NCBI GenBank assembly: GCA_036023115.1
Contig: JAYKKT010000055.1
Span: 9,944,001-10,008,000, forward strand
Source: Brasenia schreberi
Taxonomy: Eukaryota; Streptophyta; Magnoliopsida; Nymphaeales; Cabombaceae
DNA length: 64,000 bases
Direction of reading: 5' to 3'
The position numbers were made by a program, and so were the translations under genes. Shown here one piece after another: positions 34,305-45,814 of this stretch (the first letter of the stretch is position 1; the number at the start of each line of letters is the position of its first letter). Under the pieces are notes generated by a model, which saw nothing but the letters and a program-made list of their open reading frames with translations, was not told the origin of the DNA and searched no databases.

Positions 34305-36255
34305 ATTTTACAATGTGAAACTTGCCAAAAGGCAAAACATCATCGTGTGTCTTTTCCGTTGAATGAAACTAGAACTTCTAAACCGTTTAAAATTGTCCAT
34401 TATGATGTTTAAGGTCTATGTTTTATTACTTTCATGCATGACTACAAATATTTTATTTCCTTTATAGATGATTGCACCCGATTCACTATAGTCTATCTCA
34501 TGAAAACCAAAGATGAAGTCAAGAATATCCTGTCTATGTACTGTCAATCCATCTATACTCAATTTCAATTATCCATAAAAATCATCCATAGTGATAATGA
34601 GGCGAATTTATGTCTCAATTGCTATATTCATATTTTTTAAGTGATGGGATATTACATCAAACATCATGTTCATACTCCCCATAGCAATATGGTGTTTATG
34701 AGAGGAAAAACATGCATATTTTGGAAGTTGTAAGAATATTGTTGATTGAGAATAATGTTCCTAAACTTTATTGGTCATAATTGTCTTAACGGTTGTATTT
34801 TTGATAAACCGTATGCCCACTAATGTCCTTAATGGTGATTCTCCCTTTCATTCTTTATGTCCTACTCAAAAACAATTTCATCTACCATTAAGAGTGTTTG
34901 GATGAACTTGTTTTCTACATATTTTTGGTAATGCTAGTGACAAGCTTGATGCTAGTGTAATTCTTCAGATACTCCTCTACTTAGAAGAGATATAAGTATT
35001 ATAACCCCGAGAAGAGGAAGTGGTATGTCACGATGGATGTGACATTTCATTAAGACATGCATTACTTTGGTGCCGATAGGATCAAGTTATCAAATTCTCT
35101 CACTTCTATTGTCTTACTGATATTGCCATTGAAAGAAAAGGATGAGCATGTAACCGGACCTCCTGAAGAAAAAAAGTGACACACTTACTCAAGAGAAGAA
35201 AGAAAGATAGTCCTACCAAGTCCTAATGCTATCCTTAACTAAGATATGATCCCAGAATAAGTGGATTTAGATTATTACTTAGGTAAATCCGTTGAGTCCT
35301 AGTATTTCATATGATTTACGTATTGCTCTTCATAAGAAAAAATGTGAAACAACTAAATATCCTATTCATAAAATGGTCTCTTATAGTAATTATCCAAAAG
35401 AATATCAGTTGTTTCTTATGAATGCAGATAATTCTTATATTTCAAAGACATTTGAAGAGGCCGAAAAGTTTCCAGAATGGAAGGCAACTATGAGAGAAGA
35501 AATTACAGCTCTAGAAAAAAATCAAACATGAAAACTTACAGAGTTACCACCAGAGAGGAAGACCGTTGGTTGCAAATAGATGTATACAATAAAATATATA
35601 GCTGATGAAAATATAGAAAGATACAAGGTAATGTTGATAGCTAAAGGTTACAATCAATCGTATGGTATTGACTATACAGAAACCTTTACACCAATTACAA
35701 AATTAAATACCATCAGAATTCTCCTAAGTGTGGCGATTAATTAGAAATGAGACTTATGATAGCTGGATGTGAATAATGTTTTCTCCAAGGAGATCTTACT
35801 GAGGACATCTATATGGACTAAGCACCTGGTTATGACCAAAAGAGTATGCAAGCTAAATAAATCGATCTATGGTTTAAAACAATCACTTAGAGCATGGTTT
35901 GAAAAAGTTTAGTGATGGTGTACTAACCTTAGATTTCAAACGCAATATTAGTGATTGCACATTATTCATTACACATAAAAAACTATTCTCTTGGTTGTGT
36001 CACGTTATGATATCATTATTATTATTAGTGATGATGTGAGAGGAATTATTGATTTAAAGAGGGAGTTGCATGCGCATGCGCTATTTGACTTGAAAGACTT
36101 GGGAAAGCTTCACTATTTTCTGGTAATCAAAATTATTCGAAGTAATGGATGTTTGTTCTTAAGTCAGCGTAAATATATCCTGGATCTGTTAAAAGAAACA
36201 AAGATAGAAGGTTGTATATATCGAGTCCCAATTGAAGTTCAAAGGAGGCTATTGA
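34305..36255 (+). pseudogene. Copia 1 integrase and reverse-transcriptase remnant
   Basis: Plus-strand blocks: CETCQKAKHHRVSFPLNET (end of the integrase zinc-binding region), FISFIDDCTRFTIVYLMK (integrase core), then near 35440-36290 the copia reverse transcriptase: FPEWKATMREEITALEKNQT, IERYKV-type and HALFDLKDLGKLHYFLVIKI. The YVDD region near 36000 reads ISDDV, damaged. Many stops and frameshifts are present. The frame ends near 36255 in unrelated sequence, before RNase H. Confidence 0.8.
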
Positions 36256-36366
36256 AAACTCTGAGCTATGTTATCAATAGCGGTTAGTGGGTTGTTAGCG
36301 GTCGACCCTGATATAGCGGTAGCGAGGATATAGCGGACTTAGCGATAAACTTTTAATTATGATTAA

Positions 36367-36399
<33 letters not shown>

Positions 36400-36609
36400 A
36401 TGGGTTCTCTAATTTCTAAGAAATATCAAGAAACACAACCCTTCTTTGATAAATATGAATCAAACTAAATAAACAAATTCTACTTCTAACTTCTAAAGAA
36501 ACACAAACATAAGAAAGATACCATCGAAGTCAGAATTGAATACTTTATGAAAAGAAAAATGTGTAAAAAGGAGAAAAGGATACTATGAAGTTCAATAACT
36601 TACAAGGTG

Positions 36610-36732
36610 TCACAGATGATCTTTTGCTAGGTCATTGTTTATGAGATCAATAGTTCGTAACTGAGAAGATTCTATGCATTCAACCATTGCTTGAAGGTCA
36701 CAATCTTCATAAACACCAACACCGTAATCAAA
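36610..36732 (-). pseudogene. Unidentified 40-codon coding-like fragment, LRR-like spacing
   Basis: The minus-strand frame contains DYGVGVYEDCDL and SSQLRTIDLINNDLAKDHL before a stop. The LxxLxLxxNxL-like spacing suggests one leucine-rich repeat, but I cannot name the protein. It lies 240 bp from the SPL-like fragment, on the same strand. Confidence 0.3.
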
Positions 36733-36973
36733 GTAAAAAATAAAGCTCCATAATACAATGAGATATCATTCAATCACAGTTCAAGAACCTTATTTTAATT
36801 TTTTTTGGCTAAAGTCATTATCTTAAATGTCAAGATTATTACTGTTGGTTAATTTAAGATGTGAAACTACCTCCTGTTATATTTAAATATTTCAGAACCA
36901 AGAGAGGTATAGAAGCACCAAAGAAAGCTGGTTTGCAGAAATCTTTCAAAATTGATACGCTTACTTCCTAGAG

Positions 36974-37081
36974 ATCGTTAGTTAGTGCATGAACCATCTC
37001 ATTGGAGCCTCGAGCACATGCTGCAAGATGCAAGGGAGTGATCCCACCAGGGCCTGCTAAATTTGGGGCGAAAAGGTTGCC
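36974..37081 (-). pseudogene. SPL-type ankyrin-repeat exon fragment
   Basis: A 36-codon minus-strand stretch containing [20 protein letters not shown] and EMVHALTND. This wording is characteristic of the ankyrin-like C-terminal region of large SQUAMOSA-promoter-binding-like proteins (PDxxGPGGxTPLHxAA...DALTNDP). The similarity stops sharply on both sides, with a stop codon right after TND-L, and no SBP domain is nearby. I infer a captured or relic gene fragment rather than a gene. Confidence 0.55.
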
Positions 37082-38299
37082 TTTGCTTAAGCCACCAAAG
37101 GATGATTAGATTTGCTTAAACCAAGTCTCTGCTGCAAGGCTGCCTTTGCTGCTGCCTTCCCTTCAACAACATTACTCTGTATCGATAAATTTTGATTATG
37201 TGATCCTCATGTCATAAGGTGCAGGTGCAGGTGTTGGACAAAGTCCAGTGTGATGCGTAGGATACAGTGACTTTAAAAGTAATGGTGCTGGAAGCCTGGA
37301 ACAGAACAATACATGTACAAATATATACATAATACATGGAGGAAATTAGATGAGACCCAAGTTTAATGTGAACTTGTGTGCATCATGATTTTCTGCCCCT
37401 CAAATCACCCTCAGCCACCATCCCCCGCCCTCCTCTACTGCTTATGAGGCATTGCTGGTCGTTGCAGACACCACCCATGTCCTACTCCAACTAATTTTAT
37501 CATGTGATTTGGAACAAAACATAATTGCAAACTTGATGCAAGGAGTAGTGGATAATGTTAGTATAGGAATCTGTCTCCGAGTGTGTATGTATTTATGTAT
37601 ATATAATTATATATGTATGTATTACATATACATACATAATGCATATACATATTACATAATGTATGCGTAATTGTGCATACATACATATATGAAAGCAAAC
37701 TACCTGGTGTTGGTAGTTTTCTTTCTAGCTACATAACCTGCAGTTCCTTTTTTCATGTTCATATCTCTCAGTAATGCATATACGTAATAACATGAGAGAC
37801 ACTCTTGTTGAGAGAAAAGACAATTGTTTGAGGCCACCCTCAATCTATTAGAATATATTTCCAATAGCAAACTTAGAGACACTGTTCTTAACGAAGAAAC
37901 TTAATATTCAATATACAAGGTGCTTACACTGTGTATCAACATAAAAGACATTGACCCAACATAAAAATAGGGAAGCATAACTGCATAAGAACTTGATAGC
38001 CTTACAAGTGGGACACCAATTGCAAAGATGCAACTAGTGTGTTACTCCAAAATGCAGATGATTAAAATACAACTGTGATTGCTCAACCATTAAACATATC
38101 ACACTCATGCACCCAATTTCTTTTCCAAACAAATAGTAAAAGTGTACAACCATATAAAACAATGACACATATAACCTCTAAAACCAAATAGCTATAATTG
38201 CATACCACCCAAGGAGTACGCCTCTTCCCTCCTCAACACCTTTAAACAGCTTCCACTTTGACAACTGATTATCTTCACAATGTGATTGCCACTGCATGG

Positions 38300-38707
38300 T
38301 GTAAATATTTGTCAATGAACGAAGGTTGATGTTGCATGAATCAAGATCACCAAGTCGTCAAGAGTCAAATGGCATTCAATCACGAATGCCGATCTTCAAG
38401 AGTAATCAACAAGAGCGGAAGCACATACAAAATAAGTCAAAAAGCAGTGTTAGACTGCATTCTTTTATTAATGGAATCATCACATATTGATAGGCTTTAC
38501 ATTGGTTTAGAATGGAGAGCAAAGGAGAGCAACATGAAGCAAGAGGAGGGCTAGTGCTGGCAGGCTAGCACTAGTCGTTGGGGGTGCTCCCAACGACTAG
38601 TAGCCATTGGGGCCCCCCAATGACTGTGGCCAGGGCCGGTGTGGCCCTGGCCCTTCTTCCCATCATGGCACGGGCCCTAAGGGACTGTGCACCCTATTAC
38701 ATTAACA
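38300..38707 (-). repeat. 3' LTR of copia 2 with hairpin cluster
   Basis: 408 bp. On the coding strand it starts TGTTAATGTAATAGGG and ends AATATTTACA. Related to the 415-bp LTR of copia 3 but diverged, most strongly in the GC-rich part, where four hairpins sit within about 100 bp (38551-38574, 38570-38601, 38605-38622, 38628-38652). Confidence 0.9.
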
Positions 38708-38718
38708 CCCCCTCAAAC

Positions 38719-40656
38719 TTACGGGGTATAGACTGAAAGTTTGTATAGTAGAAACTGAAATCGAGAAGCTGAAAGGGACTTGGTGAAGAAGTTTGCGAGC
38801 TGCATCTCAGATGTGACATAACAAAGCGAGATCTTCTTATTTAGACATTCTTCACGAACAAAGTGACAGTCCATCTTGATGTGCTTTGTTCTCTCATAAA
38901 AAGTGTTGTTGGAGGCAATATACATGGCGCTTTTGTTGTCATAATACTTGATGGCAGGATGTTGTACATTGACTCCCATGTCTGCTAGAATGGTTGTGAT
39001 CCAAGAAATCTCTATCACAGCTGTAGCCATGGCTCGATATTCAGCTTTTATGGATGAGATGGACACCTTCTATTGTTTTTTGCACTTCTAGGAAACAAGA
39101 GATTCACCTAAAAACACACAAAAATCAGTCGTAGAGTGTCTATTGTTGATATCTCCACCCCAATCAGCATCCGTATATACAGACAAATCAAAAGAGGAAG
39201 AGGAAGTTAAGAGGACCCCTTGTGGGCAGTGTTTCTAATATATCGAATGATGCGCAAGATAACACTCATATGAACAGAAGTGGGTGCCTGTTGAATTTGG
39301 CTTGCTGTGTGTACTGCATGAGAAATATCTGGTCTAGTAATGGTAAAATAAGTGAGTGCACCTATGAGCTGTCGATAAGGAGTGGGATCCTTCAATTTCT
39401 CACCATCAGTGGATCGTAGTTTGGTGCCTAGGATTTCTAGTGTATCAACAACCTTAGTATCTGTAATACCAGACCTTTCAATAATATCGTTAGCAAACTT
39501 AGTTTGGGACATAAAGTATCCACAATTATTTTTGGTTATCTCAATACCTAAAAAGTAATTCAGCAAGCCCAAGTCTTTCATATCAAATTCATGATGGAGA
39601 TTAAGTTTAACTTCAGCAATACCTACTTCATCAAGTTGGTATATGTTCCATTGCTTAATTGTTTCCAGGGATTTGGACTCATAATAAATATCATTCTCAA
39701 AAAATTTTACATCCTTAGACATATATAATTTGTCTTCTATGGGATCAAAACACCTATACCCCTTCTTGTTAATGCCATAACCAAAGAAGACACATTCAAT
39801 AGCTCTAGGTGACAATTTGTCATTCTTGGTTGTATACACAAAACACCTACATCCAAAAACTCTAAGTCATTTATCGTATGGAGAGATGTTGTATAATTTT
39901 TCGAAAGGTGAAGTATTTTCAAGGTTAGATGAATGCATTCTATTTATAAGGTATACTGCGGTAAGGGTAGCTTCGACCCATAAGAATTTAGGAACCTTAC
40001 TAGTAATTAACATAGTTCTATAAGTTTCAATGATATGTCTATGTTTTCTTTCCGCTAGACCATTTTGTTGGGGTGTTTTAGTGCATGATTTTTGATGAGC
40101 AATACCATTAGTTTCAATAAATTTATGAAATTCATTAGACATGTATTCTCCTCCGTCCTCCCGAATCGGATCTAAAGATTTTAATGGTTGCTCCAAATTG
40201 GTTCTTGATCATATTACAAAATACTACAAATTTTTTAAATACTTCGGATTTGTGTTTTAAGAGATATATCCATGTAAAACGAGTAAAGTCATCCACAAAA
40301 ATCATATAGTATTGCAATCCCCCTTTAGAAACAATGGGCGCGGGGCCCCAAACATCCGAATGTATTAGATCAAAAGCTTTTTTTGGTACATAGTTTCTTT
40401 CTCCAAAGGAAAGATTATGCATTTTTCCAAGAATACAATCTTTACATTCAAAATTTTTCTCTCTAATGCTTTTCATCAAAGGAATATTACATAATTTTTG
40501 AGAGTCCAAGTGTCCAAGTCTTTTATGCCAAAGTGTAGCATCTTGGGTTATGTTACAAAAACCAGAATTTGGCATAACAAGATAGTCCATTTTGTATAGT
40601 CCGCTTTCTCTGTGGCCTTGACAAATCACCTTCTTCAATAGGTGATCCTGCACCAC
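38719..40656 (-). pseudogene. Copia 2 pol remnant (integrase, RT, RNase H)
   Basis: Frames at 40656-40135, 40196-39867, 39839-39207 and 39066-38719. Visible: LWHKRLGHLDSQKL (GAG-pre-integrase), ECKDCILGKMH, FDLIHSDVWGPAP, IFVDDFTRFTWIYLLKHK (integrase core), TPQQNGLAERKHRHIIE, then KLNLHHEFDMKDLGLLNYFL and LIGALTYFTITRPDISHAVH (reverse transcriptase), and SIKAEYRAMATAVIEISWIT and YDNKSAMYIASNN (RNase H). Compared with copia 3, about 200 codons before IKQWNIYQLDE and a second block including YVDD are deleted, each without shifting frame. It cannot make an active enzyme. Confidence 0.9.
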
Positions 40657-40786
40657 ACAATGTTTGGATGAGAAAGTGACTATACAATTGTTATAACATA
40701 TTTGAGCAACCGAAAGTAGATTTAAATTAAGTTTAGGTATAAAACTTACATTTTTAATTTTAAAGTCTTATTTTTCAAGGTTTCCT

Positions 40787-42125
40787 ATTTTAGGATAACT
40801 AAGGTTACAGATAAGAAAACTAATGATCTTACTTTTGTTAGATGCATAAAAAATAAGGATGAGAAGATTCTAGTGGCAAGTGATGATATAAAATAGATGA
40901 AAAAATTATTTTTCATAAGTTTCTTAAAAAAAATATAGGTGTTAATATTAGTTTATGAGAGCTCACCAAATAATAAGAGTATCTAAAATATAATTTCTAA
41001 AAGAATGAAGTAAAAAAAAGCTCTTAAATTTATGAGGCTTGTTAAATCTAGGACCGTACAAGAAATATGGAAAATGACAGGTATCACTTGGCTTACAAGA
41101 TTATATGAGTATTCAATTATACTCATATACATGACAGAGAAACAACTTGAATTCATGATAGGAAGATCTACTATTTAGGTTATTCATCTACTCAAATGTC
41201 TTATGAAATATTTTAGAGCAAAAAAGAACGTTCACATGGTGTTGGATACCATGATATATTCTTTAGAGAACTTTAGAAAAAAGAGGTATCCTATTAACAT
41301 ATATCAATCTTATAAGAAACATGTATGATAGTGCTCAAACATGTGTTACAACTCATGAAGGAATAACAAAATTCTTTGAGGTTAATATTGGATTTTATAA
41401 GGATTGGTTTTAAGTCCATATTTATTTTTCTTGGTCATGAACAAGCTAACAAAACATATTGAAGATGAAGTTCTTTGGTGTATGTTATTCATGAATGACA
41501 TTGTATTAGTGGATGAGTGTAAGAAAAAAGTTAATAAGAAATTGAAACTATGGAGAGAAACATTAGAAAGTAAAGGCTTTCGACTTAGTAGAACAAAGAC
41601 AACATATATCGAATGCAAGTTTTATCATTTGGTTAGTTCAAATGACATAAAAGATAAGATTAGCACACATTATATCCCTTGTAAGAAAAGTTTTAAGAAA
41701 TAGGATAAGTTTTTAGGAGTCATGAAAAATTGATGGAGATGTTACATATAAAATTAATGCAGATTTGTTAAAATGATAAGGTGCATTAGGTATTTTATGT
41801 GACTAGAAGATACCATTAAAGTTAAAAGGTAACCATTATAGAGCAACAATTCGACCCCCACTATGTTTTATGGTTTTAAGTGTTGGGTAGTTAATTATTA
41901 ACTTGTTCAAAAGATGTTTGTGACAAAAATGAAGATGCTTAGATGGATGAACAGTCATACTAGGAAACACCGAATGCTTAATAAGGTTATTAGAAACAAA
42001 TAGGGAGTAACACCAATAGTTGACAAAATAAGGGAAAATCATTTGAAGTGGTTTGGACACATAGAAAGGCGACTAAAGGAAGTTTAAAGAGGAAGAGGAA
42101 GACCACAAAAGTATTGGAAGGAAAT
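40787..42125 (+). mobile_element. RTE LINE copy 3, 3' part
   Basis: Plus-strand RTE reverse transcriptase from the linker (ttttaggataactaagg...agataagaaaactaatgatctt) to the C-terminal region (gttttatggttttaagtgttgggtagttaattatt, agatggatgaacagtcatactaggaaacacc, ttgaagtggtttggacacatagaaagg). The best frame, 41404-41703, reads LTKHIEDEVLWCMLFMNDIV and [18 protein letters not shown]. Motif C is FMND, a different lesion from copies 1 and 2. It stops at ggaaggaaattgg (42125), short of the 3' tail. Probably continuous with 27895-28914 before the nested insertions. Confidence 0.85.
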
Positions 42126-42446
42126 TGGACTCAATCTGGACTTATGTTTTAAGGATTTTTAGTTTTTTCAGCCCTAATTGTGGATGATGAACCTCATTGA
42201 TTTTCTCTCTCTTACATTGGTATACATCAATTTTATTCTTAACTACTAAGCCGTTGTCCTTCTTGTCTTCATATTTCCTTTGATATTTGTTGAACTTAGG
42301 CAGTTACATGTTATGATGTCTAGATTGTACCTTTGGCTGTATTTTTAAGCTTACTTGATTGTTATGAGCAGTTTGAGTCGATGCTTGAAAATTGAACTGC
42401 TTCCTTTATTTTTATGGTTGTTGAATTCCTCTCATAATATTTTACA
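42126..42446. other. Short unassigned segment between RTE pieces
   Basis: T-rich sequence, no gene. It separates the truncated 3' end of RTE copy 3 from an oppositely oriented RTE tail. Confidence 0.4.
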
Positions 42447-42715
42447 CCAAAACAACAACTACTACTACACCTTTTCCCATACTAGATGGGTTCAGCTACA
42501 TGGATTGTATATTTCCACCGAGCTCGATCATGTCACATTAATAGTCAAAACTCAACAAAAGCTAGATCATTCTTTATTGTTTCCTTCCAACATTTTTGCG
42601 GTCTGCTCTTCTTCTCTTAACATTTTCATCATCTGTTTTCTCAAACCTTCTTACTGGAGCATCCGTTGGTATCATATTTTCATGTAACAAATTACTCTGT
42701 CTTCTATACCTTATA
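42447..42715 (-). mobile_element. 5'-truncated RTE LINE fragment (diverged subfamily)
   Basis: The minus strand ends tagtatgggaaaaggtgtagtagtagttgttgtt and upstream matches the last ~230 bp of the family (ttggaaggaaacaataaagaatgatctagctt, tccatgtagctgaaccc). The tail repeats are tag/ttg mixtures. More diverged than copies 1 and 2. Its orientation is opposite to RTE copy 3 next to it, so it is a separate insertion. Confidence 0.8.
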
Positions 42716-42921
42716 ATTATTAGTTAAAATAAAATTTAAATCCCCCCTTAATGTTTTAATGAAGCTCCTTTCAGTTTCTTGGTTTGTGTTCTTGTAACGT
42801 GTGTTTCATGCTAGTTTATATTTTTTACTTCATAGGATTGATTCATGATTAGTCGGCAGTGACTTTGTTTGTAAGACCTGATAACACTGTTTGGTTTTTG
42901 AGTTGTTGCATATCATGATAT

Positions 42922-43336
42922 TGTTAAGTGTAATAGGTCTGAGCCACTAGGGCCCGTGTTTGAAGCTGGACTGGCCCAGGCCACCAGGGCCTGGGGTGCC
43001 AGTCAACTAGCCGTTGGAGGCAGCTGGCCTCCAACGACTAGTTGAATAGCCATTGGGTTGCTGTGCAGTCCTGTTCACAGCAGCCAGCCTTCATCTTGTT
43101 TTCTTTATTTTCTTTCTTAACATTTATGAATCTATGTAATCTCTATATATACCTCACTCACTCATGAATAAATTCATGCAGTCTTGCATTGCTTCTTGAC
43201 TTGTTTTGCATGTGCTTCCGCTCTTGTTAATCATTCTTGAAGATAGACATTCGTGAGTGAATGTCATTTGACTCTTAGCGACTTGGTCATATTGATTCGT
43301 GCCGCATCAATCTTTGATCATGGATAATTATTTACA
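42922..43336 (+). repeat. 5' LTR of copia 3
   Basis: 415 bp, TGTTAAGTGTAATAGG...ATTATTTACA. It contains a GC-rich hairpin region (a CCAGGCC/GGGCCTGG stem near 42975-42995 and a long stem 43004-43044), a TATA-like ctatatatacc at about 43143, and gaataaattc (polyadenylation-like) near 43166. Promoter and R-region assignments are inference from layout. Confidence 0.9.
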
Positions 43337-43353
43337 TGGTATTAGAGCCTCGG
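43337..43353 (+). other. Copia 3 primer-binding site
   Basis: tggtattagagcctcgg directly follows the LTR's terminal CA. It matches the 3' end complement of initiator-methionine tRNA (tggtatcagagc) with one difference. This is the standard primer for plant copia reverse transcription. Confidence 0.9.
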
Positions 43354-43354
43354 A

Positions 43355-44293
43355 TTGAAGAAAATGAGTGCATTAGGAAGCGTGCCGAAAGTGCAAAAGT
43401 TGAAGTCTTGCATCAAACTTGAGGTTAGTCCAAAATACTCAATTTTTTCACATATGGAAGGTAAAAATGAGTTGTTTAGATGCATTCTAGACCCGAAAAG
43501 TTATCAAAGTTGGGCTAGAACAATGACAAAATATTTTTTATCGAAAGATTTTTGGGATTATATTGATGAAACTATAAAGGAACCAATTTTGGACATTGAT
43601 GGCTTAGATGATGATCAAATCATCAAAGCACATGAGAAATTCAAAATCGATTTGAAATTATGAGAAAAAATGAATGCAAAAATCACATGAATTATTTGTC
43701 AAAATGTGGATGAAAAACTTAGAAATCGAATTAATGCTTTTGAAAATGCGTTTGAAACTTGAGAATATTTGAAAAAGTTTCATTCTCAAGATGATTTTGT
43801 CTTTCAAATTAATCTTATGGAACGAATGATTATGCTCAAACAAGGGAATCTTAGCATTAGGGACTATCACAATGAATTTTCGGAACTATGGACTCAATTA
43901 AGAAGTTTTGACAAATTTGGAAAACTTCACAAATTAGACAAATTTCAAGAATTTTTGGAAAATCAATATTTTTTCTTGTTTATACATGGTTTAAGAGATG
44001 AATTTGAAAACATTAGATCAAGCCTTATACATAGGAAACCTAGACCTAGAGGGGATACCTTTCTAGCCGATCTTGTTATGGAGGAAACAAGATTAAAAAA
44101 CATACATGTGGCCAAAGAAGCCGTACTTGCCGCATCAAGACCCGGAGCAAATTTGAAGACTTACAAGCCTCCACATGCCAAGAACAATGAAGGCCCATTG
44201 AAGAAGCCCACGGGACCATGGCCCAACAAGGATACAATTTGCCATTATTGCAAGGAAAGTGGACACATTAAGACCACTTGTCCTCTACTTTGA
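43355..44293 (+). pseudogene. Copia 3 gag with zinc knuckle
   Basis: The frames 43355-43663 and 43769-44293, with stops between them, give Gag: HMEGKNELFRCILDPKSYQS and TKYFLSKDFWDYIDETIKE at the N-terminus, INLMERMIMLKQGNLSIRDY in the UBN2-like region, and a C-terminal CCHC knuckle CHYCKESGHIKTTC that packages RNA. Protease follows at 44423 (WFLDSGASFHMTH, active-site DSG intact) in a separate frame. Confidence 0.88.
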
Positions 44294-44845
44294 AAAAGGG
44301 GTGGAAACGTGGGAGCCGTGGAAGAAGGAGGTGTCTTCCCCAACAACATCAAAGCATACATAGAATAAATTTTTAAAGAAAAAGCAAGCATTTTCGGGAA
44401 TGCTCTAGCTACTTCACAAGGTATGTCTTGGTTTCTAGATTCCGGTGCATCTTTTCATATGACACATAGTGAAGATTCTTTCATTAATTCTTGTGAAACC
44501 ATTGAAAAACATGTGTTTACGGCCGATGGAACACAACTTCAAATCAAAAAATTAGGAAACCTTGAAAAACAAAACTTTAAAATTCAAAATGTAAGTTTTA
44601 TACCTTAACTTAATTTAAATCTACTCTCCGTTGCTCAAATATGTGATAACAATTATATAGTCACTTTCTCATCCAAACATTGTGTGGTGTAGGATCACCT
44701 ATCGAAGAAGGTGATTGATCAAGGCCATAGAGAAAGTGGACTATACAAAATGGACTATCTTGTTATGCCAAATTTGGGTTTTTGTAACATAACCCAAGAT
44801 GTTACGCGATGACATAAAAGACTTGGACACCTTGACTCTCAAAAA

Positions 44846-45814
44846 TTGTGTAACATTCCTTTGATGAAAAGCATTAGAGAAAAAAATTTTGAATGTAAAG
44901 ATTGTATTCTTGGAAAAATGCATGTATCAAAGAAAGCTTTTGATTTAATACATTCGGATGTTTGGGGCCCCGCGCCCGTTGTTTCTAAAGGAGGATTGCA
45001 ATACTATGTGATTTTTGTGGATGACTTTACTCGATTTATATGGATATATCTCTTAAAACACAAATCTGAAGTATTTGAAAAATTTGTAGTATTTTGTAAT
45101 ATGATCAAAAACCAATTTGGAGCAACCATTAAAATCTTTAGATCCGATTTGGGAGGAGAGTACATGTCTAATGAATTTCATAAATTTATTGAAACTAATG
45201 GTATTATTCACCAAAAATCATGTACTAAAACATCTCAACAAAATGGTCTAGCGAAAAGAAAACATAGGCATATTATTGAAACTTGTAGAACTATGTTAAT
45301 TGCTAGTAAGGTTCCTAAATTCTTATGGGCCGAAGCTACTCTTACCAAAATATATATTATAAATAGAATGCCTTTTTCTAACCTTGAGAATACTTCACCT
45401 TTCAAAAAATTATAAAACATTCCTCCATATTATGAAAGACTTAGGGTTTTTGGATGTAGATGTTTCGTGTATACAGACAAGAATGACAAATTGTCACCTA
45501 GAGCTATTGAATGTGTCTTTCTTGGTTATGACATTGACAAAAATGGGTATAGGTGTTTTGATCCTATAGAAGACAAATTGTACGTGTCCAAAGATGTGAA
45601 ATTTTTTGAGAATGATATTTATTATGAGTCCAAATCCCTGAAAAATTTGGAACCTTTCACTCCTCAAGATGTCTTTGAGCTAGAAGAAAATGATTGTGAC
45701 TTAGTAGATCATCAAGACATTCAAGAAGATCATATTGAAAACAATGAGATTTCACACACCACTGTTGATACCCGATCAATTATCGAACCCTTTCCCTCAC
45801 ATTATACAAGATGA
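44846..45814 (+). pseudogene. Copia 3 integrase
   Basis: ECKDCILGKMH (zinc-binding end), FDLIHSDVWGPAPVVSKGG with the first core Asp, FVDDFTRFIWIYLLKHKSEV, RSDLGGEYMSNEFHKFIE (second Asp and context), CTKTSQQNGLAKRKHRHIIE (the usual ER is KR here) carrying the Glu helix, then the C-terminal GKG-like region (LSPRAIECVFLGYDIDKNGY). A frame break near 45414 separates core and C-terminus. Compared with copia 2, about 12 codons after GKMH are missing. Confidence 0.88.

Larger units (their letters stand above)
28915..36255 (+). mobile_element. Ty1/copia retrotransposon 1 (decayed, with nested insert)
   Basis: 5' LTR 28915-29227, primer-binding site at 29228, gag at about 29480-30345, protease near 30520-30600, integrase from 34305, reverse transcriptase to about 36255. 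A 3.5-kb LTR-like insert (30761-34304) interrupts pol between protease and integrase. The element ends inside the reverse transcriptase; RNase H and the 3' LTR are missing. Many stops are present throughout. It lies inside RTE copy 3; the 5 bp before its LTR are aaaag. Confidence 0.85.
36256..38299. other. Repeat-rich segment with host-gene-like fragments
   Basis: Begins with ctatgttatcaatagcgg and repeated tagcgg/agcg motifs (36265-36350), resembling the subterminal array of a non-autonomous hAT-type element. A (TA)n run lies at about 36371-36398. On the minus strand two short coding-like pieces occur (36610-36732 and 36974-37081). A tatg/tata-rich palindromic stretch lies at 37580-37690. 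No matching right end of a transposon was found before the copia LTR at 38300. Confidence 0.4.
38300..40786 (-). mobile_element. Ty1/copia retrotransposon 2, 3' half only
   Basis: Minus strand. The 3' LTR is 38300-38707. A polypurine tract lies just upstream on the coding strand (aagtttgaggggg, 38708-38720). RNase H, reverse transcriptase and integrase remnants run up to 40786, where copia homology ends inside the region before the GAG-pre-integrase domain and RTE copy 3 resumes. Gag, protease and the 5' LTR are missing. It belongs to the same family as copia 3 (42922-47034), which lies in inverted orientation. Two internal deletions leave the frame open across the reverse transcriptase. Confidence 0.9.

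Noticed and set aside
38551..38652. Hairpin cluster considered as a microRNA precursor
   Set aside because: It lies within a copia LTR, the stems are short and separate, and no miRNA-like long imperfect stem is formed.
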